A stretch of 64,000 bases of DNA from Agriotes lineatus (GCA_940337035.1 OW679197.1:42910466-42974465); one strand, 5' to 3'. Positions 10,724-22,190 are shown, numbered from the stretch's first letter. A program made the numbers and translations. The notes: a model not told the origin generated them from the sequence alone.

Positions 10724-10956
10724 TTTGTGGTCATCGAACTATGTTTATGTTTTAGTCAATATAAAAACATTTTATCTTACAATTGCTATTATACATTACA
10801 GTAACTAGTAGTCGCATTTTATTAAATATTATACACATTTTTTGTATCGCTCTTGCAATTTCAGCGGAATCAGAATATACAAGGCCTAGCTGCCGCCCCC
10901 TAAACTATGAAACCCGGGTGCCGAGCACCCCCGCCTAAGACGGCCCTGATAACAGG

Positions 10957-12630
10957 TCAACACTGTAAATGGAATAATCACAATAGGTATACAATTAAGG
11001 GTTGCACTATAAAAAGTGTTTAACATTGTCTGCACACATTTCCTACAAGCTTCACACAAAAAAATATTGCATTCGTCAAGATTAAATTTGAATTTGAAAG
11101 AAAGTAATTTTTAAATGAGGTTGAATGAATCAAGGAAGGCAATCAATATTCTGTAAGGTGGGCGTTGATAGATAACAAGAGAACAATGATTTGTAACCAT
11201 TGCTGAAGCTATAAAAATTTGCATTGAACATAGAATTAAATTTATGATTTGTTATCGCCTGTCTTGCACTTTTACTTTGGGATGGTGACATACAAAACCA
11301 CTTTCTTAATTTTAGTACGCTGAAATATTTATTACGTTTAAAAATAATATACTTCCAATAAAATATTCCTTTGTTTATATACTACGTAGTTAAAATATAA
11401 TTCTGATATTGGCATTGAACTACATCGACTGTTTTAAATCAAAACATTAATTTAAACTGTAAAATAATCAAGGGCGTAGCCAGGATTCCAGTTAGAGGGG
11501 GGCATAAATTTAATTACCCAATCAACTACTACTATTATTATAGTTTCTTTAATTTTTTACAAATTACAAAAATTATAAGTTGAAACATCATCAGTTTCCG
11601 CAAATCTGCTGCAGATCGTAGCTTATTTTTTTTAAATGTTGTAGAATGTGAATTGCAATATGGATTATAAATCAACTACCTTTTGCTCTTTATAAATGTT
11701 TAGGGGTGGGCAAATGCCCACGTTTTATAAATCTGTGGACCTATACTTCTATTGACAAACCTGTTCTTTTAATTTTAGAACACCCACATATGAGTCATTT
11801 TTAAACGAAACCATACAAACGTTTCCCGTGCTTCTTTGCTTTCACTTAATCGGATAACAAGCTGATGTTTACGATTATAATTTGGCTTTTCTAATTTTTG
11901 CAAATAATAACCTTTACTAGTTTGCTGCATCAAACTGTGTAGCGTATATAAAGTTTACTTCTGAGAGGAGGAGAATTGCTGATTTTGACAAGAATATAGA
12001 CCCAGTAAAGAGTATAAACGAGTATAAAATCATACTAAATTAAGATGTCATTATTTTTTAGACATATAATTATGTACATTTCCCTACGTTTTGATAGAAG
12101 CCAGTCGTAGTACACATGTAAATTTAAAGTTAATTAACTGTAACGCCACTGCTTTCAGCTGTTGCTTTGTTAAATATCTCCAACGCATGCAAAGCAGCTG
12201 ATTTTTATCATTTATAATTGCCTTTAAAACGGAAACGGGAGATATGACAATCAAGGAAAACAGGAAATATTAAAAGTGACGGTTGGTAATTGTAGCAGAC
12301 TTATTAGCGAAATGGTGGCTAAATAGTGCCGAAAACGAAACATTGAACACCAGCGTGGAAACGTATACGCTCGAATATGTTGTACAATTTCAGATTAAAT
12401 GTAGGTAATACATATATATCGAAATCAAGCAAGGTTTTGAAATTTGAAATTTAATGTTTAATTATTTACCAGCTTACATTTTTACTAATTCGTCCGAAGT
12501 TCACATTGAGCAATTAGTTCTTAAAGGATGCAATAATGGTAAATGCTGTTTACATTCAACTTTTCGTAATTTTTAACTAAGTAAAAAGTAAAACGACAGA
12601 AGCTTAGCATTTCGAAGTTATACTGAATAT
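10957..12630. other. Unassigned DNA with one hAT-like end
   Basis: At about 11469 the string CAAGGGCGTAGCCAGGATT followed by a GGGGGGC block resembles the start of a common hAT-type end, but no partner end is visible. The rest is AT-rich without motifs I can name. Confidence 0.35.
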
Positions 12631-12636
12631 ACAGAG

Positions 12637-14848
12637 TGTATTAAAAACGGCGCACAATCTTCAGGTAGAGCCATTCTTTGATTAATTCTGAGTCGAAAAT
12701 CTTAATACTAAAATGTTGAATTGGTCGTCATGAGCCCTCAAGAGCGGTAGATAAAAAACATGATTTTTTTCAGGTAAAGTACTTTTTCTGTTTCAAATAT
12801 GTGAAAGTATCATCAAGTTGTTCGAAATGTAAAATTATGGTCGCATACAAAATTTAAGAAATATTGGCGTCCTTTCATGAAACCGCGTACCGAAGTGCTT
12901 GTGGTAATATAATTTGTTAGAACAATTTCCGGAAGCTAGTACTTTCCGTTTTTCTTGAGCCCAAATATTAGCCTTTTCCGGATTCATTCCTTAACTCCAT
13001 ACGATAGTTATTTCCGCATATTTAATATGCTGACGCATTGCAGTTCTTTTACATTCGTCGAAATTTAATTCTCCGTAGGATTGTTTTAAAAAGCAAGTTT
13101 TGTCTGCCCTCGCATGCTGCATGGGTGATGTCATCGGCTTTTATCGCGTTTTAATAAGTTTTTGACGCCGGCCAGTCAGCTATGATTTATATGTGGGTCG
13201 CCTGTATTAGCGAAATTTAGTTGTAGGAGTTTGAAATCTTCCGAGCGTTCGGCATAAGTGGGATAAGGAACGAGTTAATTCACTCTTGCGTGGTTTCATT
13301 CCGTTTACGCACCGTTGACCGAAGCTTCACTCAACGTTTCAGGCCTGAACCCGTTGAGAGGTGCTGGCGTTGTGTCCGCGGACGCCGGCTTGGTTGAATT
13401 GTAAGTTGTGAAACTCCACTGTCGCCGTCTTCGAGCCAGTGCGTAATAGTGGTAACGTTTAGCCAGCGTGTCCGTGATGGGAAGCTCGCATCTTCTGCAC
13501 CGCCGTAGGGTGATTTTAAGTGGATACCTTAACCGTGTGCTAAACTACCAATGTAATAGAGCCCCGAGTCGTCTTACCGAACCTGGTATAGTAAAGATGC
13601 TTCATTTGTACCTAAATGGGGATGTAACGCCGCTATTACGCTCGAGTATGGCCTTATTTTGTGGTTTTCAACAGTTTCGTTTTTTTTCGTGGCACTAGCT
13701 GGGTGATGTGACTTGCAGTTAGAGCTGAAAGCAGGTATCTGTTAGCCCATAAATTTACAGTCAAGTGTTTTTCCGTCAAGCTATGCTTTTGTGGTTTAAA
13801 GTGTAAGATGTCCAATAGACACTACCGTTTTAGAGTGAATTCTTAGCCTTATCGTCAACCTTTATTGTTGATATATTGTTTTACACTGTAAAGTCAAATA
13901 ACTATTGCCGTTGCGTCACTATTTGAGTGATGTTGCTAAATTTTGTTTATGTAACGTAGTTCTTTTGTACCAAATTGAGAGTTAATATTGATTTGAATGT
14001 AGCTATGTCAATTGTTATCATTTTTGTCATTTGTGTGTTGTCTAAACGTCACCATTTAACCTAACTAACACCTTTTGCCGATTATTTGTAACCGTAACCA
14101 GTAAACATTTTCATGTTCATTGTTATTCACATACTTTATTTTAATAGCGTTTGTTGTTAATTACGTATGTTTTTCATTGGCGTTTGCATATCTTTTTGTG
14201 TTTTGTTTTTAATGTACATAAATCCAAATGATGTAAGCAAGTGTAATGAAAGGTAGGTTCAATTCAGCTGTGCAGTCGCTGCCTCCAGCTGTGCCAAAGT
14301 AGAAGTGGAGAGGTGAAGCACTTGCTTCCACATTCAGAGTGCATCCACCTGTGTGTTGCTTTTGTTTTCCCGATCTAGTCCGAATGTGGTGGCGCATCGT
14401 CGTATTGGACATCTTTTACCTTTTTTACTGGAGTACAGCCCTAACTCGAAGGTCGTCAAAAACCCGCCCTCTCGACAGAGTTCTTCTAGCTGGAGCAAAT
14501 CTTTTGTTATCGCCATGGTAACGGAGTTAGGGCCGCGTATTCTAGTTAGTTTTCCCGATGATGTCGTAAAGTCGTGTTTGTGCGGTAACAGATTTCATAA
14601 GGGTAGCGCGATATTTCTGAAATTTTACATGGGAGCACAATTTTACATTTTGAATAACTTTCCTTGATGACATTTTGACGTATTTAGAACAAAAAAAGGT
14701 ACTTTACCTGAGAAAAAAGTATTTTTTATTTACCGCTTGTGAGGGCTTATTAAGACCAATCCAACATTTTAGTGTTCAAATTTTCTACTCAGAAATCAGA
14801 GAATCGCTCTACCTCAAAATTATGCCCCATTTTTAATACACCCTGCAG
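12637..14848. mobile_element. Unclassified 2.2 kb element with about 265-bp terminal inverted repeats
   Basis: The left arm (12637-about 12905) starts TACAGAGTGTATTAAAAA. The right arm (about 14585-14848) is its inverse, ending ..TTTTTAATACACCCTGCA. The match runs through GGTAGAG, ACTAAAATGTTG, CAGGTAAAGTA and ATGTAAAATT blocks to about CGTACC. The interior is about 1.7 kb, less AT-rich than its surroundings, and has no frame over 110 codons. It contains a 10-bp inverted pair GCCCTAACTC (14438) / GAGTTAGGGC (14524). Part of the interior is homologous to about 59.3-59.76 kb. No transposase is recognisable, so it is non-autonomous or of an unfamiliar type. Confidence 0.65.
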
Positions 14849-14849
14849 C

Positions 14850-15925
14850 CTAGGAACCGGTGCTAAGTTATACAAATCTCAAAGGGTCTAAAAAATGGTT
14901 CTTTATAAAAAAGTTAATAAAAAGTGAAAATTGAAAAAAGACTAGTATGGTTAGAAAATCCAATATACAGGGTTATTCAATTTAGGTATTTCAAAAACGG
15001 TAGGGGATATTAAGTCGGTTTTGGGAGTAATTAAAACTGCGGCTGCTGGGTTAATGTTTTAATAGCTTCTATTCAGCATTAGCATTCTTGTATCTCTTCG
15101 ATATCCCAATGTTGAACCTCCAAAGTAGATAACCCTAAAGAGGATACTAATAAAAAATTGTAAAAACAGAGAGAAGAAAAATATTTATTCGCAACCATAT
15201 ATGTAATGTTAACATTCCTGACCTCATTTGAGTGGGGGAAGTCGTACATTTCAAGTGCGGGAAGTGAGTGCGGGAAGTACATAACCGACCGTTGAGTAGG
15301 TAGGGACACTGGGAATCTCGTTGATCCATACATAGTATATTGGCTGGGATGATACTGTTTTCATAAAAACTGACTGAGAGCCAAATATGCCTTAGTAAAA
15401 ATCCCCTTTTAAGAAGTTCCGCGTCCTGGAAGTTGAATTTTTGTTTTTTGGATTCTTAACAGCGTACTGTCTAGCTAAGGTATATTTATTAGCCTATTTC
15501 GATGATACGGTATCCGTCTAGACGGTATTCTATTCCCATTCCTTTTGGATCCTCCTGTAGGGTACAATACTGTCTGTTTATATTATCGATAATTGTGTTG
15601 TTCAGTTTTCAGTTTCAGTTTCTACTTAAACATAGATTTACCTCGTCACTGACATTTGTATATTTTTGCTGTAAAGTTAAGAATAATTTTCATCTTAGTT
15701 TTCCATACCGTTCCAACATTAAATATGCTAAGATTACGAGATTTACAAACTTCACTCTGCTTTTTACCACATTCGCTTTCACCTACTTAAACACTTAGTC
15801 CGGAAATGCTGACCAAGCTGGGTTGCGAAAGTAATCAAATAAGAGTCTCTATCAACAACAGAAAAACAAAAATATGATAGCAGATTGTGCATGTGGGAAT
15901 AACACTGACTTACCGTATATGCGAT
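14850..15925. other. Unassigned AT-rich DNA
   Basis: At about 14970 ATACAGGGTTATTCAATTTAGG resembles the start of a common insect TIR element (ACAGGGT ends), but I see no partner. Frames at 15079-15333 and 15502-15798 show no motif. Confidence 0.35.
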
Positions 15926-15929
15926 CTCG

Positions 15930-16370
15930 GATCATTAATATCAAGCATTATTGATATACAGAGAAAAATAACACGAAGAGTTGAAATGACCAAGGCTGCT
16001 ACCAGAAAACTCCAAAAAAACATGGAAGGATAATTACATCAGTAAATCAACAAAAGTACGGCTGGTTAAAACTTTCGTTACGCGGCGAAAACGTGGGTGA
16101 ACAGAGAGCACGACGACATAAAATTGCTACTCCAGTATCAATACTTGGCGAACTGGGTATAAAGCAGCGTGTATCTACCCCCATTGAAAACAGATGAAGT
16201 CGCTTTTCGGGAATATAGCTAAAAGAAACGAGGATAATTTACAACGCTTGGTAGTCCAAGGAGAAATTAATAGTACTCGACGAAGAGGACCTTCGACAAT
16301 GAGATAGTAATAACTAATTGGCCGTAGAACTGACCTAAATCTACAATAAGCTATAAAGGTGTAACATATT
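15930..16370 (+). pseudogene. Non-LTR reverse transcriptase, C-terminal relic
   Basis: Plus-strand broken frames give TRKLQKTWKD..ISKSTKVRLVKTFV, then FGNIAKRNEDNLQRLVVQGEI and a TRRRGPST block, then TDLNLQ.AIKV. That order matches the post-RT region of LINE polyproteins (SxxxKxRLxxTLV, YFGHIxRRxxxxLExLVVQGKI, RGRxxxRWxDQI, TGxSLxxAxxxA). Several stops interrupt it. No RT catalytic motif remains. Confidence 0.5.
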
Positions 16371-16619
16371 AGCTATAAGATTTCTCAATATATTCAAATA
16401 TCGCAACGCTACGAGAGTATATTTGAGGACGGTCAGCTAAACTCAGTAAAGACGGTGTGCAGTTCTTTAAATGTCAGTGCATTAGTTTCAAACAAGTAAG
16501 ATATAAATTACATCCTACGAACAGCTTTAATTTCTCTACATTAACACACCTAGAGCTTGTAGTACGAGTATCATTAGCCCAGTGCTAACTAGGTCGTGAG
16601 TTACTTATCCGAGAGTTCG

Positions 16620-16720
16620 GGCTTCTCCAGTGGTTGAGTGGTTGAATTGAAGCCCGTTTGGATGCTAAACGGGCTTTTATAGCTATGCTGCCGCAGGTCG
16701 AGAGTGCTGGCAGAGGTCAC
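16620..16720 (+). repeat. tRNA-like / hairpin segment (possible SINE head)
   Basis: The segment contains AGTGGTTGAGTGGTT, like the A-box of Ser/Leu tRNAs. A perfect 10-bp stem AAGCCCGTTT / AAACGGGCTT with a 7-base loop follows (about 16650-16676), then TTTTA and a weak B-box-like GCAGGTCGAGAGTGC. It could be a diverged tRNA-derived SINE head. It resembles a bacterial terminator only by accident of shape. Spacing is not that of a real tRNA. Confidence 0.3.
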
Positions 16721-16724
16721 CAGC

Positions 16725-17579
16725 GGATCATGAGGTGATATTGCACAAAATCAAATTATGCTCCCAGAAGCAGGAGGGAATGCACGCCTTCTCAAAGTAG
16801 GCTAAGTCAACGAAAACCCAAAACAAAAAAGATAAGAATAGCGGACGCAATTAGCTAAAATGTACAACGCTATCACAAAAACCAGCTCACCCTGTATTCA
16901 GGCATTTCTAGGGAACGACAATTGAATGAGCCTTGCCAATTCAAGACCACGTACGAAAAAGGAACAATTAACGCTATTAAGGTCGCAGCAAGACGATTTA
17001 TTATCTCAAAATTCGAACCAAAGGATGCCTGCACGACCAAATAAGCGAATAAAAATACAACAAAACAAAACGAACGGCTTAAAACACCCGATGAAGTTTT
17101 CCGGTAATGCAGATAGCCAACTATCAGCGCAATATTTGAGCGGCTGATTAGGCTACGTCTATTCGAAGACAGCATTCAAATAAAGGAGCGTTTACACGGC
17201 CCAGGATTATGTACAACATAAATCCTAACGCTAATTACACTTTTACACGTAACAAACATTTGACATACCAACATTTACAATACTTAATCATGCATTAGTA
17301 TGATATCGGGATGCTTTATTAATGATACTTCGACTGAGAGCTAGAAATTGTAATTTGTTATAACCGCTACAATTGAGTTCCTTGTAAGCGGTTTTCTCTG
17401 TACACAGTAATTACACGTAAAATTATTCAGTTATCACCCATTTTTTAATATAATACTGTTTTATTAAATTTCAGGATTTGTTGTTTATTAAAACAAAGCT
17501 TTCCCCAATATTACAATAATCCTTAATGTTCCAGTAACACGTAATTTAGATTATTATTAGCTACTGGAGGTGTATACGG
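16725..17579. other. Unassigned AT-rich DNA
   Basis: Overlapping opposed frames at 16873-17175 (minus) and 16926-17147 (plus) show no domain I recognise. The right edge is the target site of the RTE-like element. Confidence 0.4.
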
Positions 17580-17593
17580 TCAATAACTTTCTA
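17580..17593. repeat. Target-site duplication, left copy
   Basis: The 14-base string TCAATAACTTTCTA here is repeated exactly at 21144-21157. It brackets the retrotransposon between them and so defines both its ends. Confidence 0.85.
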
Positions 17594-17658
17594 TATATAT
17601 ATTTCGGGTCTGTAATGTATATTACAATAAAGTTTAATGTATCTTGTGTTGCTACACA

Positions 17659-19430
17659 CTACAGTACAGCTAATTGCCGCATTCCCGTTCTTCTTCGCCA
17701 CACCTCTCGATTTAGTGCTTGCTCTTCATCCAAATTTCTTTCTGCCATTGCGCGCCTTATCCCCTCATTCCAGGACCTACGTGGTCTACCTCGCTTATTC
17801 CTTCCTGGCGGTCTCCACTGAAAAACGCTTTTAGGCCACCTATCGTGTGGCATTCTCATTAAATGGCCGAACCATTTTAGTCCTCTTCGTTCGATTCTGT
17901 CCGTTACCGTTTCATTTGCTTTCATAAGATGTCTAATGGTCTCGTTTGGGACATGTTCTCGTCTTGATGTTCTGGTACTTCTTCTTAAATAATCCATTTC
18001 GACTGCGTGGAGCTTTCTTTTAGTTTCTGCATTTATAGTCCATACCTCGCAGCCGTAGCATAAAATCGACTCGACCATTACTTGTCCTACTCTTTTTTTG
18101 TTTTTCAGAGATATGTTTTTGTTCCACCACAAAGAGTTTAAACAGCCCACTACTCTCCTGCTCTGGTGTATTCTGTGCTTTATTTCTTCCCTTCCTAGAC
18201 CATTTTTGTCAATTATGGCACCTAAATATTTAAAACTTTCTACTTGTGTAACAGTGACGTCATTACTAATAGTGATGTCAAACTTTATATCAGAATTTAC
18301 AACCAGATATTCGGTTTTTTGAATACTGACTTGGAGACCCCATTTTTCATATTCGGTGTATAATCTTCTGATCATAAACTCTAGGTCATAAGCGTCTTGG
18401 GCTAAGACTACCTGGTCATCTGCGAAATTAAGGGTAAAGAGATGTTTGTCGTTTATAGGAATGCCCATTCCTTCGCAGTGTCTTTTCCAATTTCGCAATG
18501 ACACTTCCACGTATAAATTAAATAATAGTGGGGAAATACTACATCCTTGCCTAAGGCCTTTTGTTGTTTTTATGGGATTTGATAGCTGATTTTCTATTTT
18601 AATATACGAGAAATTATCTTCGTACAGTTGTTGTATAATCAACAGTAGGTGGTTATTAATGCCTAAACTCTGTAATGCTTCCCATAGTTTACATCTTGGG
18701 ATCGAATCATAAGCTTTTTCCAAATCAATAAAGGCCAAATGCACCTCGTCTCTTTTCCCAATTTTCTTTTCTAAAATTTGCTGAAGAGTGAATAAATTAT
18801 CGACACAAGACCTTCCTGGCATAAAGCCACTCTTGTCTTCTCCAATTTCAGATCCGATATCGTGTCTTAATTTGTCCTGTATTATCTTCCCAAAAAGTCT
18901 GCTTAATGTGCTAGTGACACTTAAGCCTCGATAACATTTAGGATCTCTCCTACTGCCTTTTTTAAATATAGAGACTATATAAGAGATTTTCCATTCTTTT
19001 GGAATATTAACTAATTGACAGCATTTATTCATCAGCTCTGCAATTCTTTTAATCAATTGATGTCCTCCACATTTAATTAATTCTACTGGGGTGTTTCCTG
19101 GGCCAGGTGATCTTCCATTTTTCATTTGATATAGACTGCGTCGTACATGCTCTTCATTAATAATTATCTGTTCTTCATGTTGCTCATTCCTGTATAAATC
19201 ATTTATAGACTGGTCAGATTCGAGGAACTGTGGTCTCTTTTCTGTGAATAAATCTTCATAGTAGCTCTTCCACTTATTGATGCCAATAAGATGGTCGTAT
19301 TTATTGGTGTTGTTTGATTTCATTTGTCTAATAGTACGCCATACTTCCGTTGACTGTGCCCCTCCAATCAGTCCTTCAATTTGTGAGCATTTTTGTTCCC
19401 AGCAATCATTCTTTTGTTTATTTATAGTTC
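17659..19430 (-). CDS. Reverse transcriptase half of the RTE-like polyprotein
   Basis: The open frame continues upstream of its Met at 19323 to about 19430, where it meets the endonuclease frame. Numbering from that Met: SPGPGNTPVEL (about 72), AFIDLEKAYD (about 197-206, catalytic Asp about 200), KGLRQGCSISPLLFNLY (about 255-271) and LNFADDQVVL (about 298-307, catalytic Asp pair 302-303). The last 100 residues carry the LKWFGHLMRM block and a basic GRNKRGRPRRSW segment common to this group. It ends at a stop at 17659-17661, close to the 3' end of the element. It is intact in the RT core. The only evident lesion is the junction frameshift, so this copy is probably recent. Confidence 0.87.
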
Positions 19431-20597
19431 TACGAGTTCCCTATTTTTGTTTTTATATTTCTCTCTTTTGGCTGTAGTTCTGTTTGTTAGCCAATCATGA
19501 TACATTTTATTTTTTTCTGTTATCAATTCTTGTATTTCTTCAGTTAACCAGGCAGGCTGTTGATTTCTCTTTTTTCTTTTGTAGGTCCCTAATGCTTCCC
19601 ATGCAGCTTTATGTATTGCTGTGGTGATTATCTCATGTTCCGTCTCGATATCGTCTACTGTTGGTGTTTTTGTTAGTTGTTCTCCGAGTCGTTTTTCGTA
19701 AAGGTGTTTGATACTTGGTTGCTGTAGTAAGAATAATTTATATCTACAGCTTTTATTGTCTGCTGTTGTACTTTGATTTTCGCATGGAACATTAATTTTG
19801 CTGGTTTTAATGTCATACGGAAAAACGACTTTTGCAACTACCAAATAGTGGTCCGATCCACAATTAGCGCCTCGTTTAACTCTACAGTCATGGGTTCTAA
19901 TCTTTGACCATTGTCTGGTTATTATATAGTCTAAAACTGATTTTTGTTGTAACGAAGGTCGCTCCCAAGTATATAGATGATCACTCTTGTGCGGAAAGTA
20001 AGTATTCGCAATTTTCAATTGATTGTCTTCGCATACGTCTATTAGTCTTTCTCCCGAGTCATTGATCACTGTTTCACCATATTGCCCTACGACTTTATTA
20101 TTTGTTTTGGAACCTACTCTACCATTAAAATCCCCTGCTAGAATAATTTCTTGACGTGGTTTTACTTTCTCAAGGAGTGTTGATAGATCATGGTAAAAGT
20201 TTTCTTTAGTCTTATGATCAGAATCGTCGGTTGGTCCGTATACTCCAATTAATACTGTCTCAATTCCATATAGAGATATTGTCATTGTAATAAGCCTTTC
20301 AGATACACATGTAAAATTTCTAATGTATTTTTTTAGTCGCTGTTTGATTAATAGTGAGACTCCTGCCCTAGCTCTCTGTGATTTCTCTACACCAGACCAA
20401 AAATGTATGTAGCCACCAATTTGTTCATTTCCTTGCCCTTTCTTTTTTGTTTCAGATAGAAGGGCAATGTCAATGCGAAGTTTATCTAATTCATCCATCA
20501 CTTCTTTCGATTTATTTGCTATACTTTGAACATTCCACGTACCAATTCTCATTGTCCTTTTCATTGCTAACCGTTGTCGTAATTGATTTTGTACCAT
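19422..20597 (-). CDS. AP-like endonuclease domain of the RTE-like polyprotein
   Basis: This 391-codon frame encodes the endonuclease that nicks target DNA for target-primed reverse transcription. Motifs in order: GTWNVQS (Asn about 22), LSETKK (catalytic Glu about 49), GVYGPT (about 118), LAGDFNGRVG (Asp about 156, Asn about 158), SVLDYII (about 220) and the terminal GSDHYLVV (Asp 249, His 250). About 130 residues of linker with basic segments follow. The Met at 20597 is the first of three near the start; Met 12 or Met 16 could also serve. The frame stops at 19422 after ELVEL, but the minus-strand reading continues in the adjacent frame through about 19430 into the RT, so one indel broke an original single ORF. 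Confidence 0.85.
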   Translation of the reverse strand: MVQNQLRQRLAMKRTMRIGTWNVQSIANKSKEVMDELDKLRIDIALLSETKKKGQGNEQIGGYIHFWSGVEKSQRARAGVSLLIKQRLKKYIRNFTCVSERLITMTISLYGIETVLIGVYGPTDDSDHKTKENFYHDLSTLLEKVKPRQEIILAGDFNGRVGSKTNNKVVGQYGETVINDSGERLIDVCEDNQLKIANTYFPHKSDHLYTWERPSLQQKSVLDYIITRQWSKIRTHDCRVKRGANCGSDHYLVVAKVVFPYDIKTSKINVPCENQSTTADNKSCRYKLFLLQQPSIKHLYEKRLGEQLTKTPTVDDIETEHEIITTAIHKAAWEALGTYKRKKRNQQPAWLTEEIQELITEKNKMYHDWLTNRTTAKREKYKNKNRELVEL

Positions 20598-20599
20598 TT

Positions 20600-21143
20600 T
20601 CCGAGGCTTGACTTTAGAATCAAGAACATTTTATTCAGTTTTTACAGATATTGGGGTGTTGGCCCAAACCTAACCCCCTAGCCTGGAGGACCAGGGTTTT
20701 TTGTCAGGGTTTACTCCCTTAGCCGAAAATTATTGGCTTTTAGGCACCAAGAATTCGCCTTTCACCCTTTCCCGTTTGCCGAAGTCTATTACGACTACAG
20801 TCAGGTGGTACACTGAGAACGTGGGAACAGGATTTGCTGGCAGAGCTGCTAAGAATTAAAAAAATCGCAGAGGCATTTCCCGACTTTTAATGAATAAGTC
20901 GTATCGGCATAGACATATCCTTCGAGACCGTACCAGCCTTTTTTAATAATTTTTTCTTAACCCCATTTCTGGGTGCCTTTTATACCTACAGCCAGGTTGA
21001 TTTAAGGATAGGAGAGATTAGGGACTTATGGGATAATTGGATTTTAGGTAAAGGTGAGTACAGGACATTGGCCCCAGGTAGTCGCCTCTTACGACAGGCA
21101 GGGGGTTCCCTGGGCCTATTCTTCATCCGGAACCCAGACGGCA
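20600..21143 (-). other. 5' leader of the RTE-like element
   Basis: About 545 bp between the element start and the endonuclease Met. At the start, GGGTTCC can pair with GGAACCC 25 bases on, and GTCGTAAGAGGCGAC is a self-complementary hairpin. The phrase CCTGCCTGTCGTAAGAGGCGA is, from general knowledge, common near the 5' ends of related insect LINEs. The leader may act as a structured RNA or internal promoter. No self-cleaving ribozyme fold was established here. Confidence 0.5.
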
Positions 21144-21157
21144 TCAATAACTTTCTA
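21144..21157. repeat. Target-site duplication, right copy
   Basis: Exact 14-base match to 17580-17593. It marks the 5' boundary of the minus-strand RTE-like element. Confidence 0.85.
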
Positions 21158-21159
21158 AA

Positions 21160-21930
21160 ATCCATAAATACACAGTTTATGTCTGCAATATATTCCTAAG
21201 CTTGTTACATGTAAATTTTACACTGATTTAAAATTAAGTTATTTATTCATGAATTGTCTATTAAGTTTCCAGCTATTTTCACCTAGTAGAGTGTGAGTTA
21301 GGTCACTTTTTCGTTGGCGTGTATTCGTTTGCCTAATCTCCTTTTTTTATTACTATGTCAATTTCGAAAATCCTCGGGGCATAGGGAAGTTTTCGCAAGT
21401 TTTGTAAAAATTGCCAGTGTACAGAAAATGATTTCCTGTATCCATTTTGGGGATATTAATTGATAGATTGCTTTTGGTGCTGTGTGGTTAAATTTTCCAA
21501 ATGTCTACTATATGTGGATTTTAATTCTCTGATATTTTGGAAAGTTTTTCTCAGAATTAATGTGTTGTGAGCAGTTACTGAAATTCGAAATTATGCCAGA
21601 GTTAGCAAGTATTTCGGAAGAAAATCATACCCCTAACTCCGGTACGTCAATCTAAGATCGCCTTTGCATGTTGCGTAATTTTTTGGAGGATATATCAGGC
21701 TTGTTTTGCCCCTCTTGGTATTTCCCCCTTTTGGGCTTGGAGCACCTGGAAAACAGACTTATAAGCTGTTTTGAGAGTTTTGTCAAGCTACACTGGCAAT
21801 TCTCTTTCTCCCAAGTCGTTCAATGCACCTTCTCTTTTCTTCTGTAGAAAGACTCGTACAACTTGACTATGCAGTTTAGAGCAGCCTCTCCACAGCTCCT
21901 GTAACTTCTTTAAGGTCGCCGGTCCTACAG
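21160..21930. other. Unassigned DNA
   Basis: The segment at about 21710-21925 is less AT-rich and on the minus strand gives coding-like stretches in more than one frame (for example ..RVFLQKKREGALNDL..). I do not recognise the family. No frame is long enough to call. Confidence 0.35.
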
Positions 21931-22190
21931 TATTTATTTATTTATTTAATTCGCACTCAGCCAACAGCCGTTAGGCCAATTATAGGCGTCGCTGTGCAGT
22001 TATGAGGACTTCCAACCCCACTAACGACTGTCATGATGTTGTATGACCGCCGGGACCAAATTTTTTCCGTGATAGCCGTACCACGAGGCGCCGAGAGATG
22101 CAGCCGTGGAACTCCCATCCAAGTTCTGATCAGAGACAGCGTTGCTTAACTCTGCTGATCGAACGTGGACGCTTGTTCAAGCTACACCAC
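21931..22190 (-). mobile_element. 5S rRNA-derived SINE, copy 3
   Basis: Same organisation as the copies at 1.1 and 5.5 kb, in the minus direction. The TTTATTTATTT tail complement is at 21931-21948. The body follows, then the inverse of ACTTGGATGGGA and of GATCAGCAGAGTTAAGCA near 22110-22160. The head is slightly shorter, ending at GTGGTGTAGC (22181-22190). It is nearly identical to copy 1 over the shared length. Confidence 0.8.

Larger units (their letters stand above)
8154..10948 (-). mobile_element. hAT-superfamily DNA transposon, decayed, with nested insertions
   Basis: The ends are imperfect inverted repeats: CAGGGGCGTCTCTAGC at 8154 and the inverse of GCCTAAGACGGCCCTG ending at 10948. 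Flanks GTAACCGG (8146-8153) and ATAACAGG (10949-10956) match at 6 of 8 positions, which fits an old 8-bp hAT target duplication. A transposase relic lies inside on the minus strand. The element is split by a TA-flanked TIR element (9048-9798) and carries a foldback at about 10618-10723. The right 750 bp has no recognisable transposase. Confidence 0.65.
17594..21143 (-). mobile_element. Full-length RTE-like non-LTR retrotransposon
   Basis: The element is about 3.55 kb and is bounded by a perfect 14-bp target duplication. On the minus strand it begins TGCCGTCTGGGTTCC at 21143. A leader of about 545 bp follows that carries the GTCGTAAGAGGCGACTA motif, then one polyprotein region (endonuclease, then RT). 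It ends in a short TA microsatellite at 17594-17603, as is usual for RTE elements. Only one clear frameshift separates the two halves of the coding region. A single-ORF layout, an AP-type endonuclease and a repeat tail place it near RTE/BovB, though a phylogeny would be needed to be sure. Confidence 0.8.

Noticed and set aside
16650..16682. Perfect hairpin followed by T residues, like a bacterial rho-independent terminator
   Set aside because: Everything else in the window is eukaryotic. A tRNA-like or SINE origin is more plausible and no bacterial gene lies upstream.
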